Part shown: positions 21,592 through 21,783 of the stretch, one piece after another
Layout: each line of letters starts with the position of its first letter
Position numbering within the stretch: position 1 is the stretch's first letter
NCBI GenBank assembly: GCA_023418705.1
Contig: JAEZYZ010000315.1
Coordinates: 1 to 21,783, forward strand
Origin: Pseudomonadota bacterium
Lineage (GTDB): Bacteria > Myxococcota_A > Polyangia > Polyangiales > Polyangiaceae
Direction of reading: 5' to 3'
Length of the DNA stretch: 21,783 nucleotides
Notes under the pieces: model-generated
Databases searched by the model: none
What the model was told of the DNA's origin: nothing
What the model saw: the letters and a program-made list of their open reading frames with translations, nothing else
Position numbers and translations under genes: made by a program

Positions 21592-21783
21592 ATGATGGCG
21601 ATGCTGGATCGTTCCCTGCTCGTGGCAACGGTTGCCCTGCTGTTCTCGGCAGCGAGCTGCACCCTGATCACCGACGTGGATCGCAGCAAGATCACGGAGT
21701 CCGACGCCGGAACGGGCGGGAGCGGCGGGGGCACCGCCGGTGCCGCCGGCAGCGACGGTACGGGCGGCAGCGCGGGCGAAGCG
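21592..21783 (+). CDS. Lipoprotein with Gly/Ser/Thr-rich linker (3'-truncated by window end)
   Basis: Sixty-four codons are open to the last base with no stop. The N-terminus has a signal peptide (RSLLVATVALLFSAAS) and a lipobox-like end with candidate lipidated C23. CTLITDVDRSKI follows, then a low-complexity linker of Gly, Ser, Thr and Ala (AGTGGSGGGTAGAAG). A Cys, a short conserved start and a Gly-rich spacer ahead of a surface domain is a frequent layout for myxobacterial lipoproteins. The functional domain lies beyond the window, so no function can be given. ATGs at 21592, 21595 and 21601 are in frame; AAGG at 21584-21587 suits the first two. Confidence 0.75.
   Translation, partial: MMAMLDRSLLVATVALLFSAASCTLITDVDRSKITESDAGTGGSGGGTAGAAGSDGTGGSAGEA

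Overview
The window is high-GC DNA with dense, co-directional gene runs, many ATGA stop/start overlaps, lipoproteins with Cys-rich or Gly-rich tails, and gene content typical of Myxococcota (Polyangia/Sorangium-like deltaproteobacteria). This assignment is inferred from style and protein families only; no rRNA or marker tree was available. I see no tRNA, rRNA, CRISPR array, transposase or phage gene.

Layout. 1-1004: a 5'-truncated manA (phosphomannose isomerase) whose upstream end is destroyed by a perfect 107-bp fold-back inverted repeat around a G/C homopolymer, most likely an assembly artefact. 1011-1553 (-): small membrane protein. 1745-2845 (+): talC-type transaldolase and ybeY. 2846-3336: gene-free. 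3337-3648 (+): HU/IHF-like nucleoid protein followed by a strong intrinsic terminator. 3744-5731 (+): RlmI-like 23S rRNA methyltransferase and a HAD-IIB phosphatase. 5753-10683 (+): argD, argF, a degenerate P1B-type ATPase-like membrane protein and a Fur-family regulator, with argD/argF and argF/ATPase joined by ATGA overlaps. 10709-11332 (-): 5-formyl-THF cyclo-ligase. 11423-13533 (+): family 2 glycosyltransferase overlapping a membrane-anchored C45 (Ntn) acyltransferase-like protein. 13534-13984: non-coding or mini-ORF region with two tandem ~102-bp repeats. 13985-17950 (-): an envelope operon read lipoprotein, porin, outer-membrane beta-barrel, PrsW-like intramembrane protease. 18144-21360: divergent ergothioneine cluster, egtC-egtB (-) and egtD (+). 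21592-end (+): start of a lipoprotein gene that runs off the window.

The most notable object is the 760-aa ATPase-like protein at 7863-10145. It keeps the P1B-ATPase architecture and motif spacing (eight likely membrane segments, A, P and N domains), but the signature motifs are replaced: CPC is ANL, TGE is GAS, DKTGT is CARGT (phosphorylated Asp to Cys), HP is HA and GDGxND is GRSPAD. Parts of the nucleotide-binding N domain are retained, and the N-terminus carries a TRASH/YHS-like Cys4 finger instead of an HMA domain. Translationally coupled to argF and followed by a Fur-type regulator, it looks like a pseudo-pump that may act as a metal or nucleotide sensor rather than a transporter. Secondary points of interest are the tandem repeat/mini-ORF array at 13754-13965, the GT2/C45 gene pair and the PrsW envelope operon.
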